Shown here piece after piece: positions 1 to 7,413 of a DNA stretch of 64,000 bases. How positions within the stretch are numbered: position 1 is the stretch's first letter; every line of letters begins with the position of its first letter. Under the pieces are notes generated by a model. That model saw only the letters and a program-made list of their open reading frames with translations, was not told the DNA's origin and did no database searches. Source of the stretch: Beijerinckiaceae bacterium (GTDB lineage: Bacteria > Pseudomonadota > Alphaproteobacteria > Rhizobiales > Beijerinckiaceae); contig CANGBX010000002.1 in the NCBI GenBank assembly GCA_947452455.1, positions 485,832 to 549,831 of the forward strand, given 5' to 3'. The translations under genes were made by a program, and so were the position numbers.

Positions 1-732
1 CAGATCGATCCCTATACTTTGTCGCATCCACTGCCGAGCGACCGTATTTCGAGCCTGCAGGCGGCTGTCAAAGCCTCACCCAATTTCAACACGAAAGACC
101 CGGCCGAACGCCAAGCGCGCCATGATTTGATGCGCGCCAAATTATTCGGCTTTGTCGCACCCGCCTCTGAAGTCGCGCGCCGCTTTGGTCCTGCTGACAA
201 TTCGCTGCCCGCCAAATATGCCCGCGCCATTTCGGCCTATCGGGCTGGCAAGCTCGATGTGGCGCTCGCGCAAACGGATGCGCTGATCGCCGCCCAGCCG
301 GGCAATCCGTATTTTCAAGAGTTCAAAGGCCAAGCTTTGATGGAGAGCGGGCGAACTGCTCAAGCCCTGCCCTATCTGCGCCGTGCGGCTTCTCTTGCGC
401 CCTCTGCCACGCCAATCAAAGTCCTGCTGGGCCATGCGCTCATCGGCACGGGCAACCCGAATGATGCGAAAGAGGCGACAAACCTTTTGGCGCAGGTCAC
501 CCAGCGCGAAGATGATTATGGCGAGGCTTGGCAATATCTGGCCATGGCCTATGAGCGGCGCGGCGATACGCCCAATGCCCAGCTTGCCTCCGCCCAAGCC
601 CTCTTCCTGCAAGGCAATATGATTGCCGCCCGCACCCAAGCCGACCGCGCCCAGAAACAATTTGCCAAGGGCTCGCCGGGCTGGCTTAAAGCCGACGATA
701 TTCTGAACTACCGTCCGCCCAAATTTGACTAG
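1..732 (+). CDS. M48-family metalloprotease with TPR repeats, C-terminal part
   Basis: The reading frame is open from the first base of the window, so this is the 3' part of a longer gene. The first residues (S-H-P-L-P-S-D-R) match the conserved stretch that follows the catalytic domain of BepA/YfgC-like M48 zinc proteases, which degrade or assist misfolded outer-membrane proteins in the periplasm. The rest is a chain of tetratricopeptide repeats (roughly residues 70-230), usual at the C-terminus of this subfamily. The HExxH zinc motif must lie upstream of the window. The gene sits 23 bases before a DsbA-like gene on the same strand, so a shared envelope-quality-control transcript is plausible. 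A TTG at 19 could serve as a start but is almost certainly internal. Confidence 0.78.
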   Translation, partial: QIDPYTLSHPLPSDRISSLQAAVKASPNFNTKDPAERQARHDLMRAKLFGFVAPASEVARRFGPADNSLPAKYARAISAYRAGKLDVALAQTDALIAAQPGNPYFQEFKGQALMESGRTAQALPYLRRAASLAPSATPIKVLLGHALIGTGNPNDAKEATNLLAQVTQREDDYGEAWQYLAMAYERRGDTPNAQLASAQALFLQGNMIAARTQADRAQKQFAKGSPGWLKADDILNYRPPKFD

Positions 733-755
733 CCGTAACCGGCTCGGAGCAAAAC

Positions 756-1520
756 ATGTCTCGTCTCACCCGCCTTGCCGCATCCCTCTTTGCGGGCGCA
801 CTCGTGCTGAGCCCGGCTTTGGCTCAGGATTTTTCTGGTGCCCAAAAGCAGCAGATCGAGACGATCATCCGCGACTATCTGCTCACCAATCCGGAAATCC
901 TGCGTGACGCCTATGCGGCGCTGGAATCCAAACAGGCCCGCGCCGAGGCCGAGCAGCGCGCCGGTGCACTCAAGACCTATGGCGAGATGCTGACCAACTC
1001 GCCCTATCAGGCGGTCGTCGGCAATCCGAAAGGCAAGGTCACGCTGGTCGAATTCTTCGATTACAATTGCGGCTATTGCAAACAGGCCCTGCCAGACCTC
1101 ACACGCCTGATGAAAGAAGATGGCGATCTTCGTGTTGTGCTGAAGGATTTTCCTGTTCTGGGGCCGGGCTCGGTCGAGGCCGCGCAGGTTGCCATTGCTG
1201 TCAAAAAGCAGTTTCAGGGCGAGAAATTCTGGGGCTTCCATGTGAAGCTTTTGGGAACCCGCGGACAGGTAGGCAAGGCTCAGGCGCTAGCCGCCGCCCG
1301 CGACAGCGGCGCCGATATGGACCGCCTGACCAAGGATATGGAAGGACCCGAGGTCCAAGCGACCCTACAAGAAAGCGCCAAACTGGCCGATGCCCTCAAC
1401 CTGACCGGAACGCCCACCTATGTGGTGGGCGATGAGGTGGTGGTGGGCGCCGTCGGCTATGGACAGATCAAGGGCCGCCTCGACAATATCCGCAAATGCG
1501 GCAAGGCGAGCTGCGGGTAA
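756..1520 (+). CDS. DsbA-family periplasmic thiol:disulfide oxidoreductase
   Basis: A 254-residue exported thioredoxin-fold protein. Residues 1-23 form a signal peptide ending A-L-A-Q. A helical segment (about 25-75) of the kind seen in ScsC/BdbD-type proteins comes before the thioredoxin domain. The active site is C105-G-Y-C108 within F-F-D-Y-N-C-G-Y-C, and the cis-proline loop is T-G-T-P-T-Y near residue 219. These features point to a disulfide oxidase or isomerase rather than a thioredoxin reductase substrate; which one cannot be told from sequence. A further cysteine pair near the C-terminus (K-C-G-K-A-S-C-G) is notable. It follows the M48 protease gene closely and probably shares its transcript. 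Confidence 0.88.
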   Translation: MSRLTRLAASLFAGALVLSPALAQDFSGAQKQQIETIIRDYLLTNPEILRDAYAALESKQARAEAEQRAGALKTYGEMLTNSPYQAVVGNPKGKVTLVEFFDYNCGYCKQALPDLTRLMKEDGDLRVVLKDFPVLGPGSVEAAQVAIAVKKQFQGEKFWGFHVKLLGTRGQVGKAQALAAARDSGADMDRLTKDMEGPEVQATLQESAKLADALNLTGTPTYVVGDEVVVGAVGYGQIKGRLDNIRKCGKASCG

Positions 1521-1524
1521 AGGC

Positions 1525-1800
1525 TCACAAGTCGAAAAGGTCGGCGTGCGTGCCAGTCGCGGCCAGCTCTACACGATCACCCTCAATACGGTAGATGAGA
1601 AGCCAATCCGGTTCGATGTGAAGGTCACGCCAACCGTTCCAATCACCCCTGAGCGGATGATCGCGGTACGAAAGCGGAATGGGCTTGCTGGCTAAGAGCA
1701 CATCCAAAAGATGCGTCAGTTTGCCAATATCCTTTCCCCGCCGGACAGCGCGCTTCAAATCCTTTTTGAAACGGCCTGACGCGACGAGGATACGCATCAC
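1525..1800 (-). CDS. YafQ-type mRNA interferase toxin
   Basis: A 91-residue basic protein of the RelE/ParE superfamily, YafQ branch. It shows the F-K-K-D-L-K-R start, a central L-R-G-D-W-x-G-W-R-D-L-H-I stretch and the end motif L-L-I-Y-R-I...A-A-T-G-T-H-A-D-L-F, which carry the catalytic His and Asp positions of YafQ. Such toxins cut mRNA on the ribosome. Its start overlaps the stop of the antitoxin gene by the four bases ATGA, the usual translational coupling of these pairs. It is encoded against the direction of the surrounding housekeeping genes, which suggests acquisition. Confidence 0.88.
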   Translation of the reverse strand: MMRILVASGRFKKDLKRAVRRGKDIGKLTHLLDVLLASKPIPLSYRDHPLRGDWNGWRDLHIEPDWLLIYRIEGDRVELAATGTHADLFDL

Positions 1801-2054
1801 ACACCAAAGTCTTTCAGCATATCTGCGCTGCTCTTGAACGGCTTACCCTTGCCAGCCTCAAGCTCTTCTATAGCCTGACGTGTCTTGGCATTGGGTACTT
1901 TCACTTCGAACGGCAAGCGTTGCTCGTCGGCGATGCGCAGCATCAGAAGACGGATCGCGTCAGAAACCGACAAGCCCATATCGGCCAAAGCGGCGCTGGC
2001 CCGCTCTTTTGTCTTCAGATCAATGCGGGCCCGCACGATTTCAGTTGCAGCCAT
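1797..2054 (-). CDS. RelB/DinJ-type antitoxin
   Basis: An 85-residue protein with the RelB/DinJ ribbon-helix-helix N-terminus (V-R-A-R-I-D-L-K-T-K-E-R-A, then L-S-V-S-D-A-I-R-L-L-M). The C-terminal tail should wrap and neutralise the toxin encoded directly downstream. The start at 2054 was chosen because GGAGG sits seven bases upstream; longer in-frame starts would run through the likely operator. Autoregulation is expected from the family and fits the perfect palindrome just upstream. Confidence 0.88.
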   Translation of the reverse strand: MAATEIVRARIDLKTKERASAALADMGLSVSDAIRLLMLRIADEQRLPFEVKVPNAKTRQAIEELEAGKGKPFKSSADMLKDFGV

Positions 2055-2076
2055 ATCATCCTCCATTTGTAGTTTC

Positions 2077-2090
2077 AATGTAGCTACATT
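2077..2090. promoter_or_regulatory. Perfect 14-bp palindrome, likely toxin-antitoxin operator
   Basis: The sequence AATGTAGCTACATT is its own reverse complement and lies 22 bases upstream of the antitoxin start codon. Ribbon-helix-helix antitoxins bind short palindromes of this size and position to repress their own promoter. The site is seen in the sequence; its role is inferred. Confidence 0.65.
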
Positions 2091-2250
2091 CATAAGGTGG
2101 GTCAAGGTTTTTCGGCCCCTACGTCCCGAGGATGACCTGCCTAGCCGGCTTTACAACCAAGCCTCAGGCTTCCATCGGCCCGTTAACCGGTTTAAGAGAC
2201 TCCCCCTCTAGAGAGGGCTTCAGTTTTTGAGTCCCACCCCGGTCCTCGGC

Positions 2251-2694
2251 ATGAAATCTGTCTATGTCCTCAACGGCCCGAACCTGAACCTGCTTGGTAC
2301 GCGGGAGCCCGCGACCTATGGTACGGTGACGCTCGCCGATATCGAGGCGCGCCTCAAGGCGCGTTGCGCTACGGAAGGACTGACCCTCGACTTTCGTCAA
2401 ACGAATGTTGAAGGTGAATTGGTCACTTGGCTGCAAGACGCCGGCAAGGCGGGTGCGCCTGTCATTCTGAATGCCGGCGCCTATACGCATACATCGATCG
2501 CTATACATGATGCGATCAGGGGAGCGGGTGTGAAGGTCATCGAAGTGCATCTGTCCAATGTCCATGAACGCGAAGATTTTCGGCACCATTCCATGATTTC
2601 CGCCGTCGCGGCCGGGGTGATCCTCGGCTTCGGCGCACTTTCCTATGATCTTGCGCTTGATGCGCTGATCGCCCAATCCAAAAACAAGAGCTGA
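2251..2694 (+). CDS. aroQ: 3-dehydroquinate dehydratase, type II
   Basis: A 147-residue cytoplasmic enzyme of the shikimate pathway that removes water from 3-dehydroquinate. The start motif V-L-N-G-P-N-L-N-L-L-G-T-R-E-P with the catalytic-loop arginine and tyrosine, N-A-G-A-Y-T-H-T-S with the catalytic histidine, and E-V-H-L-S-N-V-H-x-R-E are all present. The ATG at 2251 was chosen; a TTG at 2227 would add eight residues the family does not have. accB follows after six bases, an arrangement common in alphaproteobacteria, so aroQ-accB-accC form one transcript. Confidence 0.95.
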   Translation: MKSVYVLNGPNLNLLGTREPATYGTVTLADIEARLKARCATEGLTLDFRQTNVEGELVTWLQDAGKAGAPVILNAGAYTHTSIAIHDAIRGAGVKVIEVHLSNVHEREDFRHHSMISAVAAGVILGFGALSYDLALDALIAQSKNKS

Positions 2695-2700
2695 ATTCCC

Positions 2701-3303
2701 ATGAAGAAGCCCGTGAAGAAAACAAAGGCTGTTGCCGCACGCGCCCCCAAGGCGAAAGCGAAGAAGACGGTCGCAAAACCTGCTGCAAAGAAGACCGTGA
2801 AATCCGCCGCCAAGCCTGCTGCCAAGCGCGGTCCGATCTCGGGCGTTGATCCCGCGCTGATCGAAATGGTCGCTGAAATTGTGTCGCGTCTTGATCTGTC
2901 GGAAGTCGAAGTTGAGCGCGAAGGCCTGCGTGTGCGCGTGGCCCGCCAGCTTGGCAATACGCAGACATTCAGCGTTGCTGCTCCCGCGCATCAAGCGCCA
3001 GCCGCCGTTGTCGCGCCTCCACCAGCTGCCGTCGCGGCTGCGCCTGTTGCTGCCCCGGCAGCTGATCATTCTGGCGCTGTAAAATCGCCAATGGTCGGCA
3101 CGGCCTATTTCCGTCCGAGCCCCGATGCCAAGCCCTTCATTGAAGTCGGCTCGAAGGTGAAGGAAGGCCAGAAGCTTCTCCTCATCGAAGCGATGAAGAC
3201 ATTTAACGAAATCGTCGCGCCGCGTGGTGGCACTGTGACGGCCATTCTGGTTGAAGACGGCCAGCCCGTTGAATACGGCCAGTCCATGCTGGTTATCGAA
3301 TAA
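2701..3303 (+). CDS. accB: Acetyl-CoA carboxylase biotin carboxyl carrier protein
   Basis: A 200-residue carrier that holds biotin between the carboxylase and carboxyltransferase steps of acetyl-CoA carboxylase. The biotinyl domain occupies roughly residues 125-200, with the modified lysine K166 in E-A-M-K-T-F-N. An Ala/Pro-rich linker (about 95-125) precedes it, and residues 48-90 are the usual N-terminal domain. Odd feature: residues 1-45 are an extra Lys/Ala/Pro-rich tail resembling histone H1 tails, not present in the standard ~155-residue protein. The ATG lies six bases after aroQ and no other convincing start exists further in, so the tail is probably real. Confidence 0.95.
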   Translation: MKKPVKKTKAVAARAPKAKAKKTVAKPAAKKTVKSAAKPAAKRGPISGVDPALIEMVAEIVSRLDLSEVEVEREGLRVRVARQLGNTQTFSVAAPAHQAPAAVVAPPPAAVAAAPVAAPAADHSGAVKSPMVGTAYFRPSPDAKPFIEVGSKVKEGQKLLLIEAMKTFNEIVAPRGGTVTAILVEDGQPVEYGQSMLVIE

Positions 3304-3329
3304 GGGCAACGGTTTCAGAAAGAACAGAT

Positions 3330-4685
3330 ATGTTCGACAAGATCCTCATTGCCAATCGCGGCGAAATTGCTCTGCGCATTCTGCGTGCGGCAAAAGAGCT
3401 TGGCATCGCGACAGTTGCGGTTCACTCTACAGCTGATGCGGATGCTATGCATGTGAAACTCGCTGACGAGAGCGTGTGCATTGGCCCACCCGCCGCACGC
3501 GACAGCTATCTCAACATTCCAGCCCTGCTCTCGGCTTGCGAAATCACCGGCGCGGATGCCATCCATCCGGGCTATGGTTTTCTCTCCGAGAACGCGCGCT
3601 TTGCGGAAATTCTCGCAGAACACAATATCGGCTTCATCGGACCCAAGGCGGAACATATCCGCATTATGGGTGACAAGATCGAAGCCAAGCGGACCGCTCT
3701 CGCACTCGGCATTCCTTGTGTGCCGGGTTCTGAAGGCGGCATCGACAATGACGAGCAGGCGATACGTGTCGGCCGCGAAATCGGTTTTCCGGTTCTCGTG
3801 AAAGCAGCCGCCGGTGGTGGCGGTCGCGGCATGAAAGTCGCGCGCACAGAAGCTGATCTGCTCAACGCGCTGCATACAGCCAAGCAGGAAGCCAAAGCGG
3901 CTTTCGGGGATGATGCTGTCTATCTCGAAAAATATCTCGAAAAGCCGCGCCACATTGAAATCCAGATTTTGGGTGACGGCAAAGGCAATGCCATTCACTT
4001 GGGTGAACGCGATTGCTCTCTGCAACGCCGCCACCAAAAAGTACTGGAAGAAAGCCCCTCGCCTGCATTGAACGCTGAACAGCGCGCCGAGATCGGCGAA
4101 ATCTGTGCGGCTGCCATGCGCAAGCTGCAATATTCGGGCGCCGGCACGATCGAGTTTCTCTATGAAGACGGGCGTTTCTATTTCATCGAAATGAACACCC
4201 GTATTCAGGTCGAACATCCGGTCACGGAAATGATCACCGGCATCGATCTGGTCAATGAGCAAATCCGCATTGCGGCAGGCTCGCCTTTGTCGATCGCCCA
4301 AGAAGATGTGCGCTTTGAAGGTGCGGCAATCGAATGCCGCGTCAATGCGGAACATCCAGCGACCTTCCGTCCCTCACCGGGCAAGATTGCCTATTACCAT
4401 CCCCCTGGTGGTCTGGGCGTGCGCGTCGATTCTGCCGTTTATCAGGGCTATACGATCCCGCCCAATTATGACTCTCTGGTCGGCAAGCTGATCGTACATG
4501 GCCGCAACCGCACGGAAGCCCTGATGCGTCTGCGCCGTGCACTCGATGAATTCATCGTCGATGGCATTGATACAACGCTGCCACTGTTTCGCACTCTGGT
4601 GCGCAATAGCGATGTGCAGAATGGTGAATATGATATTCACTGGCTGGAGAAATTTCTGGCCACAGGCGGGATGGACGGCGAATAG
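3330..4685 (+). CDS. accC: Acetyl-CoA carboxylase biotin carboxylase subunit
   Basis: A 451-residue ATP-grasp enzyme that carboxylates biotin on AccB, the first committed step of fatty-acid synthesis. The N-terminal [13 protein letters not shown], the glycine-rich ATP loop [11 protein letters not shown], the [16 protein letters not shown] segment and the C-terminal C-R-V-N-A-E segment are typical, and the length matches the family. It follows accB by 26 bases in the same operon. A palindromic repeat lies just downstream. Confidence 0.97.
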   Translation: MFDKILIANRGEIALRILRAAKELGIATVAVHSTADADAMHVKLADESVCIGPPAARDSYLNIPALLSACEITGADAIHPGYGFLSENARFAEILAEHNIGFIGPKAEHIRIMGDKIEAKRTALALGIPCVPGSEGGIDNDEQAIRVGREIGFPVLVKAAAGGGGRGMKVARTEADLLNALHTAKQEAKAAFGDDAVYLEKYLEKPRHIEIQILGDGKGNAIHLGERDCSLQRRHQKVLEESPSPALNAEQRAEIGEICAAAMRKLQYSGAGTIEFLYEDGRFYFIEMNTRIQVEHPVTEMITGIDLVNEQIRIAAGSPLSIAQEDVRFEGAAIECRVNAEHPATFRPSPGKIAYYHPPGGLGVRVDSAVYQGYTIPPNYDSLVGKLIVHGRNRTEALMRLRRALDEFIVDGIDTTLPLFRTLVRNSDVQNGEYDIHWLEKFLATGGMDGE

Positions 4686-4700
4686 TCTGCCGCTCTCTTC

Positions 4701-4784
4701 CGTCATTGCGAGCAAAGCGAAGCAATCCAGAGGCCTCACGTGTGGCTCTGGATTGCTTTGGAACTAAAGCTCCGCGCAATGATG
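4701..4784. repeat. Dispersed palindromic repeat, copy 1
   Basis: An ~85-base imperfect inverted repeat. The outer arms are TCATTGCG and CGCAATGA, the inner arms GAAGCAATCCAGA and TCTGGATTGCTT, with a short centre containing GCCTCACG. The same element recurs at 17713-17796 and 22469-22557. It lies between accC and aat, which run the same way. The transcript would fold into a long hairpin. It codes for nothing visible and behaves like a REP/MITE-type element. Confidence 0.85.
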
Positions 4785-4830
4785 GACACGGGGCTTGACT
4801 GGATAAGCCCTTCCATCCCACTTTTCCCCC

Positions 4831-5511
4831 ATGACCACACAACTGCCCAATGACGAGCGCCCTGCGGAGATTACGCCGCAAATCTTGTTGCGCGCCTATG
4901 CGGTCGGCATGTTTCCCATGTCGGAGGGCGCGGATGATCCGTCTATCTTCTGGGTGGATCCCGAAATGCGCGGGGTCTTTCCGCTCGACAAAATGATCAT
5001 TTCAAAAAGCCTCGCCAAAGTGATCCGCGCGGATCGTTTTGAAGTGCGGGTGAATGATGACTTTGAAGCCGTGATTGATGCTTGTGCGGCGGCCGCTCCT
5101 GATCGGCACAATACATGGATCAACAGGCGTATCCGCAAACTCTATCGCGATCTCTATGATTTCGGCTTCGTCCATACGGTCGAAACATTTTTGGATGGTG
5201 AGCGTGTAGGCGGTCTTTATGGTGTGAAGATCGGCGCAGCTTTTTTCGGTGAGAGCATGTTCCACCGTGCCACAGATGCCTCAAAAGTGGCGCTGATGCA
5301 TTTGGCGGCCCGTTTGCGCAGCGGCGGGTTCCGTCTTCTTGATACGCAATTCATCACGCCACATCTGGCAACATTGGGCGCGATTGAAATGCCGCGCGAT
5401 GCCTATCATGTCATGCTTGATGATGCGATCGGACGCAGTGCGGATTTCTTTGTCTGGCCGAAAGGCATGCATGTGCCCGGCGCAAAAATTCTCGAGATTT
5501 TGAAAGATTAG
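4831..5511 (+). CDS. aat: Leucyl/phenylalanyl-tRNA--protein transferase
   Basis: A 226-residue enzyme that adds Leu or Phe from tRNA to proteins with N-terminal Lys or Arg, marking them for ClpAP degradation (N-degron pathway). It shows the family start [12 protein letters not shown], the [13 protein letters not shown] block, the T-W-I-N segment, and [18 protein letters not shown] with D-A-S-K-V-A-L. The length is normal. Its stop overlaps the stop of the convergent DUF2155 gene. Confidence 0.95.
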   Translation: MTTQLPNDERPAEITPQILLRAYAVGMFPMSEGADDPSIFWVDPEMRGVFPLDKMIISKSLAKVIRADRFEVRVNDDFEAVIDACAAAAPDRHNTWINRRIRKLYRDLYDFGFVHTVETFLDGERVGGLYGVKIGAAFFGESMFHRATDASKVALMHLAARLRSGGFRLLDTQFITPHLATLGAIEMPRDAYHVMLDDAIGRSADFFVWPKGMHVPGAKILEILKD

Positions 5512-6245
5512 CGGCCGCTGGGAATATTGCCGGGCGGCAAAGCAATCGGGGCTTCACGTGCAGACGGCAAACGCTGCGGTGCCTGCTGCTGAGAAGGCGC
5601 AGGGCTGCGCGGCTGCGCAGCGCTTGGCGCTTCAATCACCGGCAAAGCAGGCAGATTGGATGTTGGCGGGGGAGCCGGAGTGCCGGTGCGTGATCCGGGT
5701 GCCGCGCCCACTTCAATCGCATTGCCGAGCGGTGGTGGAGGCACGGGGCCAGAAGGCGTGGCTTGGCGTGCAGGCTGTTGGCGTTGCGCAGGCGTGCGCT
5801 CGGCAGGCGGCGTTGCATCGCGCAGATCAGCCGTTTCTGGCGGCGTGACGATAATATCTTTGCCGCCGCGACAATCAGTGAGCCATGCATCATAGACCGG
5901 ATGTTCAATCGCATGCAGGCCGGGGCTTGCTGCAAACATCCAGCCGGAGAAAATGCGCTTCATCTCGGACTGCGCATTGACTTCATCGACTTCGACAAAG
6001 CTCGTCGTCTGCGGCGCTTCGGTCGGTGGGCGCGTGTAGCAAATGCGCGGTGTGATCTGGATCGTGCCGAACTGCACGGTCTCATCCATCGCAACATCGA
6101 ATGTGATGATGCGACCGGTGATTTTATCGAGGCCGGCAAAAACAGCTGTCGGATGTTTGATCTTGTCAGCTTGCGCAACGCCCATCCCGCCCGCGAAAGC
6201 CGCAGCCGCGAGAAGAAGACGCAAGTTAGAAGAATCTCTGATCAT
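5508..6245 (-). CDS. DUF2155 domain protein, exported
   Basis: A 245-residue protein with a signal peptide (about residues 1-26, cleaved near A-Q-A). The DUF2155 domain follows (about 30-125; [13 protein letters not shown], then [13 protein letters not shown] and [11 protein letters not shown]). The last 115 residues are low-complexity Pro/Ala/Gln, likely disordered. The function of DUF2155 is unknown; in alphaproteobacteria it is found next to an NDUFA12-like gene, as here. The start at 6245 places the signal peptide at the N-terminus; a longer in-frame extension lacks protein-like composition. Confidence 0.85.
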   Translation of the reverse strand: MIRDSSNLRLLLAAAAFAGGMGVAQADKIKHPTAVFAGLDKITGRIITFDVAMDETVQFGTIQITPRICYTRPPTEAPQTTSFVEVDEVNAQSEMKRIFSGWMFAASPGLHAIEHPVYDAWLTDCRGGKDIIVTPPETADLRDATPPAERTPAQRQQPARQATPSGPVPPPPLGNAIEVGAAPGSRTGTPAPPPTSNLPALPVIEAPSAAQPRSPAPSQQQAPQRLPSAREAPIALPPGNIPSGR

Positions 6246-6315
6246 ATTCCGATTGTCATGCAGGCCGGATGAGGCGGAAACATGGCTTTCAAAGTGCGCC
6301 CGCAGACGGTGACTT

Positions 6316-6726
6316 TTACTGCCCGGGGGTCCAAGCCTGATAATCGCCCGTTGCCGCCGGACGCTGACCCGAGGCCAAGGTGGAGCCAGCTGGGCGGTAG
6401 GCATTGGCTGTGCCCGTCTGGTTGGCTTCAAACGGCATTTCCCACTCACGCGGCTTATAATTCTCAGCGGTCGGGGGTGTATCGACTGTGTAATGCAGCC
6501 AGCCATACCAGCCGGTTGGGACGCTCGAGGCTTCGCTCACACCATTGAAGATCACCCATCGGCGCACATAGCCGAGTGCCGGATCCATCTTGCCGCCCTT
6601 GGTCTGGTAATAAAGGTTGCCGAATTCGTCTTTGCCGACGAGCTCGCCATTGCGCCAGGTGTGGAAACGCGTGTTGAGCGTCTGCCCGTTCCACCAGGTC
6701 AAAAGCTGTAGGAGCCAATTCGGCAT
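6316..6726 (-). CDS. NDUFA12/B17.2-like NADH:ubiquinone oxidoreductase accessory protein
   Basis: A 136-residue protein related to the B17.2 (NDUFA12) accessory subunit of complex I, found in mitochondria and in alphaproteobacteria. Characteristic blocks are T-R-x-x-T-W-R-N-G-E-L-V-G-x-D-E-F-G-N-x-Y-Y, R-R-W-V-I-F-N-G, V-P-x-x-W-Y-G-W-L-H-Y and P-R-E-W-E-M-P-F-E-A-N-Q-T-G-T. It lacks a signal peptide and should bind the peripheral arm of complex I on the cytoplasmic side. The start at 6726 gives the family N-terminus. It is upstream of the DUF2155 gene on the same strand. Confidence 0.93.
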   Translation of the reverse strand: MPNWLLQLLTWWNGQTLNTRFHTWRNGELVGKDEFGNLYYQTKGGKMDPALGYVRRWVIFNGVSEASSVPTGWYGWLHYTVDTPPTAENYKPREWEMPFEANQTGTANAYRPAGSTLASGQRPAATGDYQAWTPGQ

Positions 6727-7413
6727 GAGAATCCCCGTTGCGCGGCATAAGGTGCGGCGCGGAATATGCCCCCCGCTCCCCGCCCTGTCCAGCACACAAG
6801 CGCCAAATCTGCGCATCGATTCGTAGGGTGCTGCTAGTGACCGCCCAATTACCTGTATGGACTTCCGATTCGAGCTTTACCTATGGGGATTCGAGTAAAT
6901 TTACAGCGGCGCCTCAGCCAGTCACGGCTGCCCCAACACAAGACAAGACGCAACTAGCCACAAGTCTTTGGGACCCAATTGGTGGCTCGTGGCACTGAAA
7001 AATCACGCTAATCCCGACTTGTACAAGCCCCTAAAACCCCTGTTTGAGGTGGAAACACTATAGTTAACAGGCACTTGTATCGAGGCGGGCAAAGTCATCC
7101 CCAATCTTCACAGGAAGCACAACATCTAGTCCTGCGATCAAATTCAAACACAAGACCTTGACGAAACCTGCGCGCAGGTTCACCTTGTGCCCATCGTTGA
7201 TTGCCACTTGCATCGCGCCGGAAACAGGCTGCGCCTTGAGAGGTCTTCAGCAAGGCAGAAGCGCCCCCAACGAGGCGCACTGCCTTTGAGTGTTCCGGCC
7301 GCCTCACAAGGGTGACCGGCCAGTTTCGTCGAGAATTGTGTTTTGGAATCAGGGCTGTGGAAACGGCCCCGCGGGGACGGGTGTCTCTTGCGTGAATAAC
7401 AGGGAAGACGTGA
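6727..7413. other. 687-bp intergenic region before nrdJ
   Basis: A long gap between the divergent NDUFA12-like and nrdJ genes. No credible coding frame was found. The conserved cores of a cobalamin riboswitch, often found before B12-dependent enzymes, were looked for and not seen. The stretch ACACTATAGTT near 7054 loosely resembles half of an NrdR-type site, but a proper second site at the usual spacing is missing. An AGGGAAG ribosome-binding site precedes the nrdJ start. The region probably carries both promoters and a long nrdJ leader. Confidence 0.45.

Noticed and set aside
2164..3309. A 381-codon frame antisense to aroQ and accB
   Set aside because: It overlaps two certain genes and has no recognisable motif; it reflects the codon bias of the real genes.
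3315..4355. A 346-codon frame antisense to accC
   Set aside because: Same reason: accC is certain and the antisense frame has no family features.
7021..7130. Possible pair of NrdR boxes upstream of nrdJ (ACACTATAGTT and ACATCTAGT)
   Set aside because: The sites match the consensus poorly and are about 65 bases apart, not the usual ~31; kept only as a remark in the intergenic entry.
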